Assembly (NCBI RefSeq): GCF_001654925.1
Contig: NZ_LXER01000020.1
Coordinates: 211,694-275,693, forward strand
Reading direction: 5' to 3'
Source of the DNA: Buttiauxella brennerae ATCC 51605
GTDB lineage: Bacteria > Pseudomonadota > Gammaproteobacteria > Enterobacterales > Enterobacteriaceae
Length of the DNA stretch: 64,000 bases
The position numbers and the translations under genes were made by a program. Every line of letters starts with the position of its first letter. The stretch's first letter is position 1. The notes under the pieces were generated by a model, which had not been told where the DNA came from, searched no databases, and worked only from the letters and a program-made list of their open reading frames with translations. Below are positions 19,312-27,202 of the stretch, piece by piece.

Positions 19312-19847
19312 TCATATTCCATCTCAAACGTTGCCGTCGCGCTAAATTCGCCCAACGTAATTGCATTGTTCGTTATCGCCGTAGAAGAAGCCTGGACGAA
19401 AGCCTGAAATGAAATCTGGTTGTCACCGTCATTGAGGTTTGCCAACTCGCTGGCTTCGTTCAGCGGCAGCGGCGTTCCGTCAGCGTTGGTGATGGCCACG
19501 GCGACACCTGTGGCCCCTGAGGTAGCATCAAGCGCCAGCAGGCCAGGCTGGTCGCTGTCCTCAACGCCGCGGAAGATAAAGCTCACCGTTTTTCCCAATG
19601 ACGTATCACAGTCCTGTAACAATATAGTAAAACTCTGCTGCGAGCTGCGACCATTGGTATAAAGATATTTATCAATAATTGTGCCAAAGTCGGCGACGAT
19701 ATTTTCACCCTGATCACCCACTGCCAGCGTGCAAGGGTCTTCAACCAGAGTGCCGTCAAAATCGACGACTGAATCAGCCTGGCTTGATGTAGAAGTGATA
19801 GCTAACGCAAACGCCAGCAATGCTGCCGACAGAGAATTTTTATACAT
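19308..19847 (-). CDS. Fimbrial minor pilin (tip-proximal)
   Basis: Type 1/Pap-like structural subunit, 179 aa. The signal peptide is MYKNSLSAALLAFALAITST through SQA; Cys pairs in EDPCTLAVGDQ and ILLQDCDTS; the end ATATFEMEYE has the penultimate-Tyr pattern needed for chaperone binding. A frame opens further upstream with TTG, but ATG 19847 has GAGGCAGG upstream. It is the penultimate gene of the operon, next to the adhesin, so probably a tip adaptor, though its sequence is closer to shaft-type pilins. The exact role is unknown. Confidence 0.85.
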   Translation of the reverse strand: MYKNSLSAALLAFALAITSTSSQADSVVDFDGTLVEDPCTLAVGDQGENIVADFGTIIDKYLYTNGRSSQQSFTILLQDCDTSLGKTVSFIFRGVEDSDQPGLLALDATSGATGVAVAITNADGTPLPLNEASELANLNDGDNQISFQAFVQASSTAITNNAITLGEFSATATFEMEYE

Positions 19848-19858
19848 GATTGCCTGCC

Positions 19859-20353
19859 TCAAGCAACATTCACCACCAGCGTAGCAGTGGCATGAAAAGG
19901 TCTCGCAGTTAAATCAACGCCAGCTTTTTTTACCGGCACGGCGGTGAGCGCAGGCAGCGAGGGATAGTTGATCGCAATGTCAGTATTGAGATCCAAAGCC
20001 TCACCATTTATCTTGATTTTAATTGCCAGGCCGTCTGCGTCAGTTGCTACGGCATTTTCATCAAAATCAGATACGGTGCTTTTAACATTCAGTGTTAATG
20101 CCGGATTAACATCGCTACCCATGTTATTACAGGTAATCGCAAAAGGAATGGCGGTCTCATAATTAACACCATCCACCTTTTTAACGCCCACGTTATTAAA
20201 TTGTACTTTAACTTCTTGATCCTGATTGACCTGGCATTGTACTACCACCAGAGTACCGTGAAAGTTAACCTCAGAATCGGCGATCACTACTTGGGGATTA
20301 ATAAACAACAGCCAGAAAAAGCTTTGCTCGAAAAAAAAACGTAATTTATTCAT
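19859..20353 (-). CDS. Fimbrial minor pilin (MrpG/PapF-like position)
   Basis: 164 aa, with a signal peptide ending near VVIADS, Cys in VVVQCQVN and ITCNNMGS, and the C-terminus HATATLVVNVA typical of a pilin G strand but without the terminal Tyr. Pairwise it resembles the next upstream gene (GLAIKIKINGEALDLNTDIAI versus a GLGIKIYNGADAMDIN segment), suggesting a duplicated adaptor pair. It sits 12 bases downstream of that gene. Confidence 0.85.
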   Translation of the reverse strand: MNKLRFFFEQSFFWLLFINPQVVIADSEVNFHGTLVVVQCQVNQDQEVKVQFNNVGVKKVDGVNYETAIPFAITCNNMGSDVNPALTLNVKSTVSDFDENAVATDADGLAIKIKINGEALDLNTDIAINYPSLPALTAVPVKKAGVDLTARPFHATATLVVNVA

Positions 20354-20365
20354 ATTATCGCCTTA

Positions 20366-20926
20366 TTATTCGATTCGCATAATCAGCGTGCCGGTGGTTG
20401 AGAAATCACCACCCTGCAAATTAGCGAGCTTACTTTTTACCGGAACAACAGTCAGGTTAAGTGGTTCATCATAATTAATATTCCCCCAACTGTTGATATC
20501 CATAGCATCAGCACCGTTGTAGATTTTAATACCCAAACCATCAATATTCGTTTTTAACGCCGCACTGTCAAAATCAGTTGCAGTCCCTTTAAGGGAAAAT
20601 TGCATGACAGCTCCTGGATCACCGTCACAGGTAACTTTCACTGGTAACACTTTGGTATCGTAGGTTTTTCCATCAATTAAGTCAGTACGTACATCACTGC
20701 CAAAATCAACAATAGGGCTTGCCTGATCATTGTTAATTTTACATGGAAATGGAGGAAGAACAGTACCTGTAATATGCACTGCTGTTCCGTAACCATCGGC
20801 AGTTAATTTTACACCTGCGGCTATAGGGCCATTTGCCCAGGCAATATTCATTGCTCCGGAAAAGATTAAAAATAACCAAACGAATGATACCAAGTAAATA
20901 AACCGTTGTTTCATCATCATTATCAT
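20366..20926 (-). CDS. Fimbrial minor pilin (MrpF-like position)
   Basis: 186 aa. The signal peptide is about 32 residues, ending in AWA; mature part has Cys in FPCKIN and VTCDGD; TVVPVKSKLA and the end TGTLIMRIE match adaptor pilins of Pap/MR-P operons. It is separated by three bases from the upstream pilin. The start could be any of several near-adjacent ATG codons (20914-20926); no clear ribosome site distinguishes them. Confidence 0.83.
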   Translation of the reverse strand: MIMMMKQRFIYLVSFVWLFLIFSGAMNIAWANGPIAAGVKLTADGYGTAVHITGTVLPPFPCKINNDQASPIVDFGSDVRTDLIDGKTYDTKVLPVKVTCDGDPGAVMQFSLKGTATDFDSAALKTNIDGLGIKIYNGADAMDINSWGNINYDEPLNLTVVPVKSKLANLQGGDFSTTGTLIMRIE

Positions 20927-20929
20927 TTA

Positions 20930-21508
20930 TCAGTAGTAGTGGATTTTAAAATCTACCATGGCATGAAACGGGCCCAATACCAGTTTTTCACTGGTACGTT
21001 CAATGGCAATGTTGTATTTCAGCATATTCTGACCACTGTTTAAAAACAGCGGTGCGGTAAACTCACCTAAATGCACTACGTGGTAACGGTCATCCTTGAG
21101 ACGCAACCCCACACCATGTATCCCTTTTACCTGAATAAGGTCTGGGTTGGTCCCGTCATTTGCAGAGACAAATTCCATATACATCACCGGTTGGTCACTG
21201 GCACCGGAAACGGTACCATTGCTCTGGTTGGTCAAACGCGAATCAGAAGACAGACAGTGGCGCAAGGTTAAGTCAAACTCCACCCTTGGCCCCTGATCGC
21301 CAGGTTTGCGAAGTTGGGCGTTATTGATAACCCCCAACTCTATTTCCTGAAAGTCGGAGACCATATCCAGCATGCACGGGGATTCGGTCATAATGCCATC
21401 GACATTTATTTGCCCATGCTGACCGTCGACCTCACCGGTATCGACTGTCTGCGCCCGTAATACTGGGCTGGATAACATCATGACCATCAAAAACATCCCT
21501 GCGCGCAT
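20930..21508 (-). CDS. Fimbrial minor pilin (MrpE-like position)
   Basis: 192 aa from ATG 21508, which follows AGGAG at 8 bases; a longer frame would overlap the chaperone gene. The signal peptide MRAGMFLMVMMLSSPVLRA is followed by a pilin domain with Cys in ESPCMLDM and LRHCLSS, ending VDFKIHYY. It lies directly after the chaperone gene, the place of MrpE/PapJ-K-type subunits. Confidence 0.85.
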   Translation of the reverse strand: MRAGMFLMVMMLSSPVLRAQTVDTGEVDGQHGQINVDGIMTESPCMLDMVSDFQEIELGVINNAQLRKPGDQGPRVEFDLTLRHCLSSDSRLTNQSNGTVSGASDQPVMYMEFVSANDGTNPDLIQVKGIHGVGLRLKDDRYHVVHLGEFTAPLFLNSGQNMLKYNIAIERTSEKLVLGPFHAMVDFKIHYY

Positions 21509-21536
21509 AGCGGCAACTCCTGGCCTTATCACCCGT

Positions 21537-22274
21537 TTATTCCACTTTGTTGGCAGTAACTTTGCATTCGCTGCCACTACAAGCGAAGTGCAAGGTTGGG
21601 CGACCACCGTAGTCGTTAATGTAGGTAATCACAGGTGTGCTCCCCAGATTTGCAGCACCCAACATGGCAGTGCTTTTTGGTGCAATCATAACAGGCTTAA
21701 ATTTGTTACCTGTGCTGGCACTGCTGGCGCGGGCATCAACTAAAGTGACGTAATAGGCGCTTGGATTAGTCACTTTATAACCGTCACCTTGTTTAGTCAG
21801 GGTCAGATCATTTTGCCAGGCACTGGCGATATCATCCTTTTTAGGAATAATAGCGGCCGGGCGATAGAACATTTTCACGCGAGTCTGGAGCGCAAGCTGC
21901 AATACGTTTGGTTTCTCACTGCGCGGCGGAATTTCACGCAGGTTGAAGTAATATAAGGTTTCACGATCCTGCGGCAGGGTATTAATACCCGCTAGCGTCT
22001 GGATCTTCACCTGGCTTTTCGCTCCAGGTTCCACACGCTGCACCGGTGGCAAAATCGTCAGCGGCCCGTCAATTTTTTGACCCTTATCGTCTTCAATCCA
22101 GGCTTGAGCCAGATACGGCAGATGTTGGTTTTGATTTTCGATATTAAGGCTTAATGCTTTTTGGTCGCCGTTAAAAATAACACGCGTGCGATCCATAGAA
22201 ATCGCAGCATAAGACTGTGAAGAAACAGCCATACCAGCCAACAATAAAAAACTCACTACACGTTGCTTGTTCAT
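21537..22274 (-). CDS. Periplasmic fimbrial chaperone (PapD/MrpD-like)
   Basis: Donates a beta strand to pilins and delivers them to the usher. 245 aa; the signal peptide ends in SYA; the first strand ISMDRTRVIFNGDQKALSLN carries the conserved Arg. YFNLREIPPRS and the KMFYRP motif with the conserved Lys are present. The short F1-G1 spacing indicates the FGS class. It lies between usher and minor pilins, the Pap/MR-P order. Confidence 0.93.
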   Translation of the reverse strand: MNKQRVVSFLLLAGMAVSSQSYAAISMDRTRVIFNGDQKALSLNIENQNQHLPYLAQAWIEDDKGQKIDGPLTILPPVQRVEPGAKSQVKIQTLAGINTLPQDRETLYYFNLREIPPRSEKPNVLQLALQTRVKMFYRPAAIIPKKDDIASAWQNDLTLTKQGDGYKVTNPSAYYVTLVDARASSASTGNKFKPVMIAPKSTAMLGAANLGSTPVITYINDYGGRPTLHFACSGSECKVTANKVE

Positions 22275-22325
22275 ACATTACCTGAAGATTCGGGCGCTAA
22301 GCGCCGGTTACAATTAAAAAGTTTA

Positions 22326-24857
22326 TCAATTCACCGAACTTACACAAGGCAGCAGTAAGTTGGCCGCAGAGCCATCACTGTTCTCACTCTTGAGTACTTT
22401 CGGAAGTTGTATTTCACACTGCTGATCGCCATCCCAGGCAACGGTCATTTTTGCATTGGGAGTCATACCAGTGAGGTAAACCATCCCATTGTCGTTCACG
22501 ATCCCCGTTTCACGCTGTTCCGCATTCTGAACAGTCGCTCCAAATGGGGGGAATGAACCATCTTGCAGGCGTATCACCGCCATCATTTTCTCACCGGCAA
22601 TCACGTCAAACTTGCGATAGCCGATAGCACCTTCAGTGAGGGTTGCCTGAGTTACCGACTTCACGGCTTCAACATTGTCCGAAAGTTTCGAAACGTCAAT
22701 CGAGGCATTGGTACGATAATAGCTATTGATCCCTGAAATCACCGCTTTACCAAAGTAATTCGAGTGACTTGTAGCTGTTGAGCCTTGTATAGGTACTCCA
22801 GCCACGCCACTGGTGTCGACCATCAAACGAGTTTCCCCTGGTGAGCCAATACTGTGTAACGCCGCACCATGTGTCGTTGCCGTCATCCCGCCAGCCATTG
22901 ACAAGCCCGCAGAGCTGTAATCACCTTGCGCATACGCCGCCGTGGCCGTCATTTTGGCCACATCACCATTATGGGTGTAATACCCGTTAAACGAGGCATT
23001 ATTCTCAGCACCCACGCCGGCTGAAAGACTATAATTATTATTATTATCAATGGTTTTGTTATAGCTAACGTTCTGGCTGCTACTGTCTGCGCTGGTCTGC
23101 CCGTTGTAACTTAGCGACGCGCCGTCACCCAGTGGCACACTCAGGCTTAAATAGAAGGAATCATCCTTCGTGCCCTGATAAACGGAGCGATATAACGATG
23201 CGTTAACACTCACATCTTTAATACTGCCGATATCAAAGTACTTCGACACTGACACGCTGAAACGGTCATCTGCCGGGCTATCCCAGTAAGTCTGGTGGCT
23301 ATAGTTGGCATATATGCTGATACCGACATCTTTAAACTGCTTATTAAATGTCACGGTATACATCTCTTTGTCGCTATAGCTTTCATTGTCGCCATAACGT
23401 GCATCGAGATAGTTATCCATGCTCATAAATTCTTTTTCTGAGAAGCGATAGCCCGCAAAGGTAATCTGGCTATCGTAATCATCAAAACGTTTGGAATAAC
23501 TCACACGGTAAGAGTTACCACTATGAGTACCATCATCGAGTTGCGCATTCGAACGCGTAATGTCGAAAGACAACGCGCCGAGGATTAATAAATCACGGCC
23601 AATACCGATTGATGCTTCGTTATATTCCCCGGAACCTAACAAGCCGCCATACAGTGACCAACCGTTATTGATACCCCACGAAAACTCACCCGTGCCAAAT
23701 ACCGGCCCTTGTGAATGGTGGTCAGTGTCATCAGGTTTGCCTGCCGCGGCTTTAAAACGCACGGAACCTGGGCGCGAAAGGTATGGAATACTAGCCGTAT
23801 CCACCTGAAACGTTGACGAAGTGCCATCTTGTTCATCGACGGTGACATCCAGTTTACCGCTTACCGCATCGTTCATATCCTGAATACGGAATGGACCCGC
23901 CGCGACTTGTGTTTCATACAACACGCGCCCTTTTTGCTTCACCGTTACTTTGGCGTTGGTCTTTGCCACACCCACAATTTCAGGCGCATAGCCACGCAGA
24001 TTAGGCGGCAGCATATTATCGTCAGACTTAATACTGGCTCCGGCGAAACGGAAATTATCGAACAGATCGGAGTCGAGGTAATCTTCACCCATGGTCAATT
24101 TTGCATGAATGGATTTCAGCGCCCGATAGGCATAGTAACGACTCCAGTCAAATGATGAACTTTCGTCACTGCCACTGTCCCCACCTGAGTATTTCTGTGC
24201 TTGCCAGTCGGCACGTAAACGCCACGGCCCAAAATTCGCGCCAGTTGTACCATTACCACTGATATCCGTGGTGGCAGCCCCTGACTGAGGGCGATTGCGC
24301 TGAGCGTTCACGTTGTAATCAAACAATGCACCCGCCAGACCATCGTCCCATAACGCAGGGGGATCCCAGTTTTCCGCGGTATATTCAAGGTAGGCTTGCG
24401 GAATGCTTAAATACAGGGAGTTAGTCCCCAGATCGCTTTTAGCTTGCATTCCTTGCAAAGAAGTGAGATCAAGGCATTTGCTATCATTCCACCAGATCAG
24501 TTTATTTTGGTATTCTTCTTTTAGACCTAAAAATTTAACTTGATCGGGTGCAAGGCACACTACACTGCCTTTGGCATCATCTGGCGGTGCCATATAAATC
24601 ACAGGTTGGTCGGTGACCACCTGTTTATTGATATGAATATCCATTTGATAGTTGCCCGGCATAACAAAACCTGCCCGAGCAAACTGGGAAATATCAATAT
24701 TTTTTTGATCTTTTACATCCAGCACATCAGTATTAAATTCAACTGTATCACTAGACCAGGCAGGAACGCTGTGCAAGAAAAGGCTAGTAAGAATAGCCAA
24801 CGGTGACAAACGGTGCAGCGTTAAGAACGTGGTCATCGCCAAATTTTTGTTAGCCAT
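22326..24857 (-). CDS. Outer membrane fimbrial usher (PapC/MrpC-like)
   Basis: 843-residue usher: signal peptide to about residue 35, N-terminal periplasmic domain (VEFNTDVLDVKDQKNIDISQ), a 24-strand barrel with internal plug (FRFAGASIKSDDNMLPPNLR, GYAPEIVGVAKTNAKVTVKQ) and C-terminal domains ending QCEIQLPKV...LPCVSSVN with the usual Cys pair. The frame is intact. The ATG overlaps the stop of the upstream pilin by one base (TAATG). Confidence 0.95.
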   Translation of the reverse strand: MANKNLAMTTFLTLHRLSPLAILTSLFLHSVPAWSSDTVEFNTDVLDVKDQKNIDISQFARAGFVMPGNYQMDIHINKQVVTDQPVIYMAPPDDAKGSVVCLAPDQVKFLGLKEEYQNKLIWWNDSKCLDLTSLQGMQAKSDLGTNSLYLSIPQAYLEYTAENWDPPALWDDGLAGALFDYNVNAQRNRPQSGAATTDISGNGTTGANFGPWRLRADWQAQKYSGGDSGSDESSSFDWSRYYAYRALKSIHAKLTMGEDYLDSDLFDNFRFAGASIKSDDNMLPPNLRGYAPEIVGVAKTNAKVTVKQKGRVLYETQVAAGPFRIQDMNDAVSGKLDVTVDEQDGTSSTFQVDTASIPYLSRPGSVRFKAAAGKPDDTDHHSQGPVFGTGEFSWGINNGWSLYGGLLGSGEYNEASIGIGRDLLILGALSFDITRSNAQLDDGTHSGNSYRVSYSKRFDDYDSQITFAGYRFSEKEFMSMDNYLDARYGDNESYSDKEMYTVTFNKQFKDVGISIYANYSHQTYWDSPADDRFSVSVSKYFDIGSIKDVSVNASLYRSVYQGTKDDSFYLSLSVPLGDGASLSYNGQTSADSSSQNVSYNKTIDNNNNYSLSAGVGAENNASFNGYYTHNGDVAKMTATAAYAQGDYSSAGLSMAGGMTATTHGAALHSIGSPGETRLMVDTSGVAGVPIQGSTATSHSNYFGKAVISGINSYYRTNASIDVSKLSDNVEAVKSVTQATLTEGAIGYRKFDVIAGEKMMAVIRLQDGSFPPFGATVQNAEQRETGIVNDNGMVYLTGMTPNAKMTVAWDGDQQCEIQLPKVLKSENSDGSAANLLLPCVSSVN

Positions 24858-25408
24858 TAGTAATATTCCAGTTGGTATCTTATTACCGTGTGATAGCTCC
24901 CTGCCTGTAACGAATTGTTATCTTTCTGAAGACGGAGTCGGTAATTGAGAACAATACTTCCTGCATCGATAATACCTGCGGGCATAGCTTGCCCTGGCAA
25001 TGCAGAATTCCCATACTCATCTTTAATGTAAAGACCAAAACCACGAGCATCACCATCAAGCCCAAATAAATCACCATCGATGTAATTACCATCAAAGGTA
25101 ACACTAAAATAACTCCAGTTAGGTTGTGTTTTGCTGGAAGAAACTAATGTGCAGTTAATTAACTTAATAGCAAAAGGCGTTTCACTACCATGGCCAAACT
25201 GCTGTATTTCAGCCGCTGAAATCACACCAAGATTTAAACTCTGATCCTGGCTATTGGTGTCAATGGCACATGCGGAACCAGTAATGGACCCCGATAATGT
25301 GGCACGACCATGATCTTGATATCCACCAACACTGCTTTTGGCAGTGCTGATGGATATTAAAGGCCAGAACAGTAATTGCGCTAAAGCAAGTCGTTTTACG
25401 TAATCCAT
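24857..25408 (-). CDS. Fimbrial pilin, PapH/MrpB-like terminator
   Basis: 183 aa. The signal peptide is about 24 residues; GSITGSACAIDTNSQDQSLN and FAIKLINCTLV contain the pilin Cys pair; the end IRYQLEYY matches the pilin C-terminal pattern. Position between the major pilin and the usher is that of PapH/MrpB, which ends polymerisation and anchors the fimbria. The role is inferred from order only. Confidence 0.85.
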   Translation of the reverse strand: MDYVKRLALAQLLFWPLISISTAKSSVGGYQDHGRATLSGSITGSACAIDTNSQDQSLNLGVISAAEIQQFGHGSETPFAIKLINCTLVSSSKTQPNWSYFSVTFDGNYIDGDLFGLDGDARGFGLYIKDEYGNSALPGQAMPAGIIDAGSIVLNYRLRLQKDNNSLQAGSYHTVIRYQLEYY

Positions 25409-25458
25409 TACCCTGGCCTATTTACAAGTGAACTCTATGACTAAGTAATACGACTGAC

Positions 25459-25995
25459 TTAGTTGTAGCTCAGAGTAAAGTTAGCAACGCTTGTGAACGA
25501 ACCTGGGACGATAGCTGCAGATGCACCTGCATCACCTTGCAGGAACGCTGCGAAGTCCATTTCGTTGCTGCCGTCAACCAGTGGGCGAGCTACGGATGCT
25601 TCACCCAGTTTAATCGGGCTACCCGCGCCATCAATCAGAGCAATACTTGCACCGCTTGCAGAACCGGTGATGCCCAGCAGTTCCGCGTTACCGGTACTTG
25701 GTGAACCACTGAAGGTCACAGTCACGCCATCAGTCAGAGTCGATACGTCGCACTGAGTCAGCAGAATTTTGAAATCTACTGGCTCTGAACGGCCACCGTC
25801 TTTCAGCGCTGCGTTAGAAATCGCACCCATTTTAATGGTCTGGTCAACAGAATCTGGATCGATTGAACATGGAGCATCAATGATTGAACCAACAAAATGA
25901 ACAGTACCGTGACCTTGATCTTTAACTTCAGCGTGTGCCGCTGTTACTAAAGTCATACCCAGGCTCAGAGCCAAAACAATTTTAGACATTTTCAT
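25459..25995 (-). CDS. Major fimbrial subunit (PapA/MrpA-like)
   Basis: 178 aa. Signal MKMSKIVLALSLGMTLVTAAHA; mature EVKDQGHGTVHFVGSIIDAP; Cys in DAPCSIDPDSVDQTI and LLTQCDVS; end FTSVANFTLSYN. This is the standard type 1/Pap pilin fold with low-complexity Ala/Gly/Ser surface loops typical of major subunits. It is first in the operon after a 452-base AT-rich promoter region, and 50 bases from the next gene. AGGAACTGC precedes the start. Confidence 0.92.
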   Translation of the reverse strand: MKMSKIVLALSLGMTLVTAAHAEVKDQGHGTVHFVGSIIDAPCSIDPDSVDQTIKMGAISNAALKDGGRSEPVDFKILLTQCDVSTLTDGVTVTFSGSPSTGNAELLGITGSASGASIALIDGAGSPIKLGEASVARPLVDGSNEMDFAAFLQGDAGASAAIVPGSFTSVANFTLSYN

Positions 25996-26447
25996 TAAAA
26001 GCAGTTCCTATACATGTATAAACAAAATCACTGTGTCACTATTTAATAAGCAAATCAGGATTAACAAATATAGAAACAGAACGTTTTATCCTTTCCATTT
26101 ATTTAGTCCATCCATGTTGAATATTAAATACTGAGCTTCTTTACGACTAAATCGTGAGATGTATAATAGCGATTATTATAAGCAGGGCCATGCAAACCCT
26201 GGTGCTTTTCCGGACTCTAAATCCTGAATCGGACTGTAAATCCAAAATAATGGAAAGAATATTGTTGTGGTCATTTTTATTTTAACTCAATTTCTATAAA
26301 AAAATAACACCTTGTCCTTTCCATATAAGCAGGGAAGATATTTCTCATTTATTTCATCCGTTACTTATCAGAATGTTCTATAATTTAGATATGATTTCAT
26401 TAAAATTCATATAGAATTATCGTTCTACTTGATGTGCTGAGGATGTA
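25996..26447. promoter_or_regulatory. Divergent control region between fimbrial operon and regulator
   Basis: A 452-base AT-rich region with no gene. It contains a direct repeat, CGGACTCTAAATCC at 26211-26224 and CGGACTGTAAATCC at 26230-26243 (19-base period, about two helical turns, one mismatch), a candidate protein-binding pair. Three copies of CTTTCCAT also occur (26091, 26317 direct; 26250 inverted). It probably carries both the fimbrial and the regulator promoter. Confidence 0.5.
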
Positions 26448-27089
26448 ATGGATAAACAGTTTAGTAGTCTTTTGGACGTCGACATACACTACTCTACAGC
26501 CCTGGAGAAACTTTTCTCAGCATTAATGCCTCTGGCTGAAAAGAAGAGACTGAAACGCAACGACGTGTTCCTGGACTTTAAACAGGATGATGAGCAGCTA
26601 CTGTTGATTGAAACAGGCAACGTCGGTTATTACCGCAAAAGCGATCGCTTGCTGATTCATGAAACTCAGGCGCCGGCCATTCTGGGGCTGGCACATGCGT
26701 TTCAGAAAGTCGATGTCATTGCGCAGGCCCACACCTCAATGGTTGTAGGGTATATATCCAGAGAAACCGCACTTAAAATTATCGATCAGAAAGGTCTGTG
26801 GCGTGAAGTAGCCGTTGTGTTGGGGCGAATTATTAAAGGCTATATGGTTCGGGATACCAACATGGTTGCCCAGGACGCTTATCATATCGTTAAACACCAT
26901 CTTGGGTTATTGATGGCGTTAACAATCGAAGATCGCTACGCCATTACGGCGGCAAAATTTATCACCAGCCGGACCATGCTTTCACGCAGTCGGGTGATGG
27001 AGATCCTAAAACAACTCGGTGCCGGAAACTACATTACTATCAAAAATGGGATATTAGTGAGCATCGAGAAACTGCCTGATAAATTCTGA
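26448..27089 (+). CDS. IprA/YaiV-like winged-helix regulator
   Basis: 213 aa with a degenerate cyclic-nucleotide-binding-like N-terminal domain and a C-terminal helix-turn-helix (TSRTMLSRSRVMEILKQLGA). The C-terminus GNYITIKNGILVSIEKLPDK closely resembles E. coli YaiV / Salmonella IprA (GNYIEMNKGKLISINRLP), a family linked to peroxide resistance. No cAMP-binding Arg-Ser signature is apparent. It is divergent from the fimbrial operon and ahead of the PglL homologue, so fimbrial or glycan control is plausible but unproven. ATG follows GAGGATGTA. Confidence 0.8.
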   Translation: MDKQFSSLLDVDIHYSTALEKLFSALMPLAEKKRLKRNDVFLDFKQDDEQLLLIETGNVGYYRKSDRLLIHETQAPAILGLAHAFQKVDVIAQAHTSMVVGYISRETALKIIDQKGLWREVAVVLGRIIKGYMVRDTNMVAQDAYHIVKHHLGLLMALTIEDRYAITAAKFITSRTMLSRSRVMEILKQLGAGNYITIKNGILVSIEKLPDKF

Positions 27090-27123
27090 CATTAATAACT
27101 GACAGATTTATATAGAAAATAAA

Positions 27124-27158
27124 AACCTGTTCATGCTGCTGAAATGATCAGGTTTTTT
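27124..27158 (+). terminator. Rho-independent terminator of the IprA-like gene
   Basis: AACCTGTTCAT/ATGATCAGGTT stem (10 of 11 paired) with a nine-base loop, then six T. It lies 35 bases after the stop codon and separates the regulator from the PglL-like gene. Confidence 0.85.
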
Positions 27159-27202
27159 GCTTAGCAATACTTTTATGCAACTTTTACCTGAGCAATAAAA
27201 CA

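Noticed and set aside
25996..26447. Possible invertible fimbrial promoter (CTTTCCAT at 26091 and inverted at 26250)
   Set aside because: The matching arms are only 8 bases, a third direct copy exists at 26317, and no fim/mrpI-type recombinase gene is in the window.
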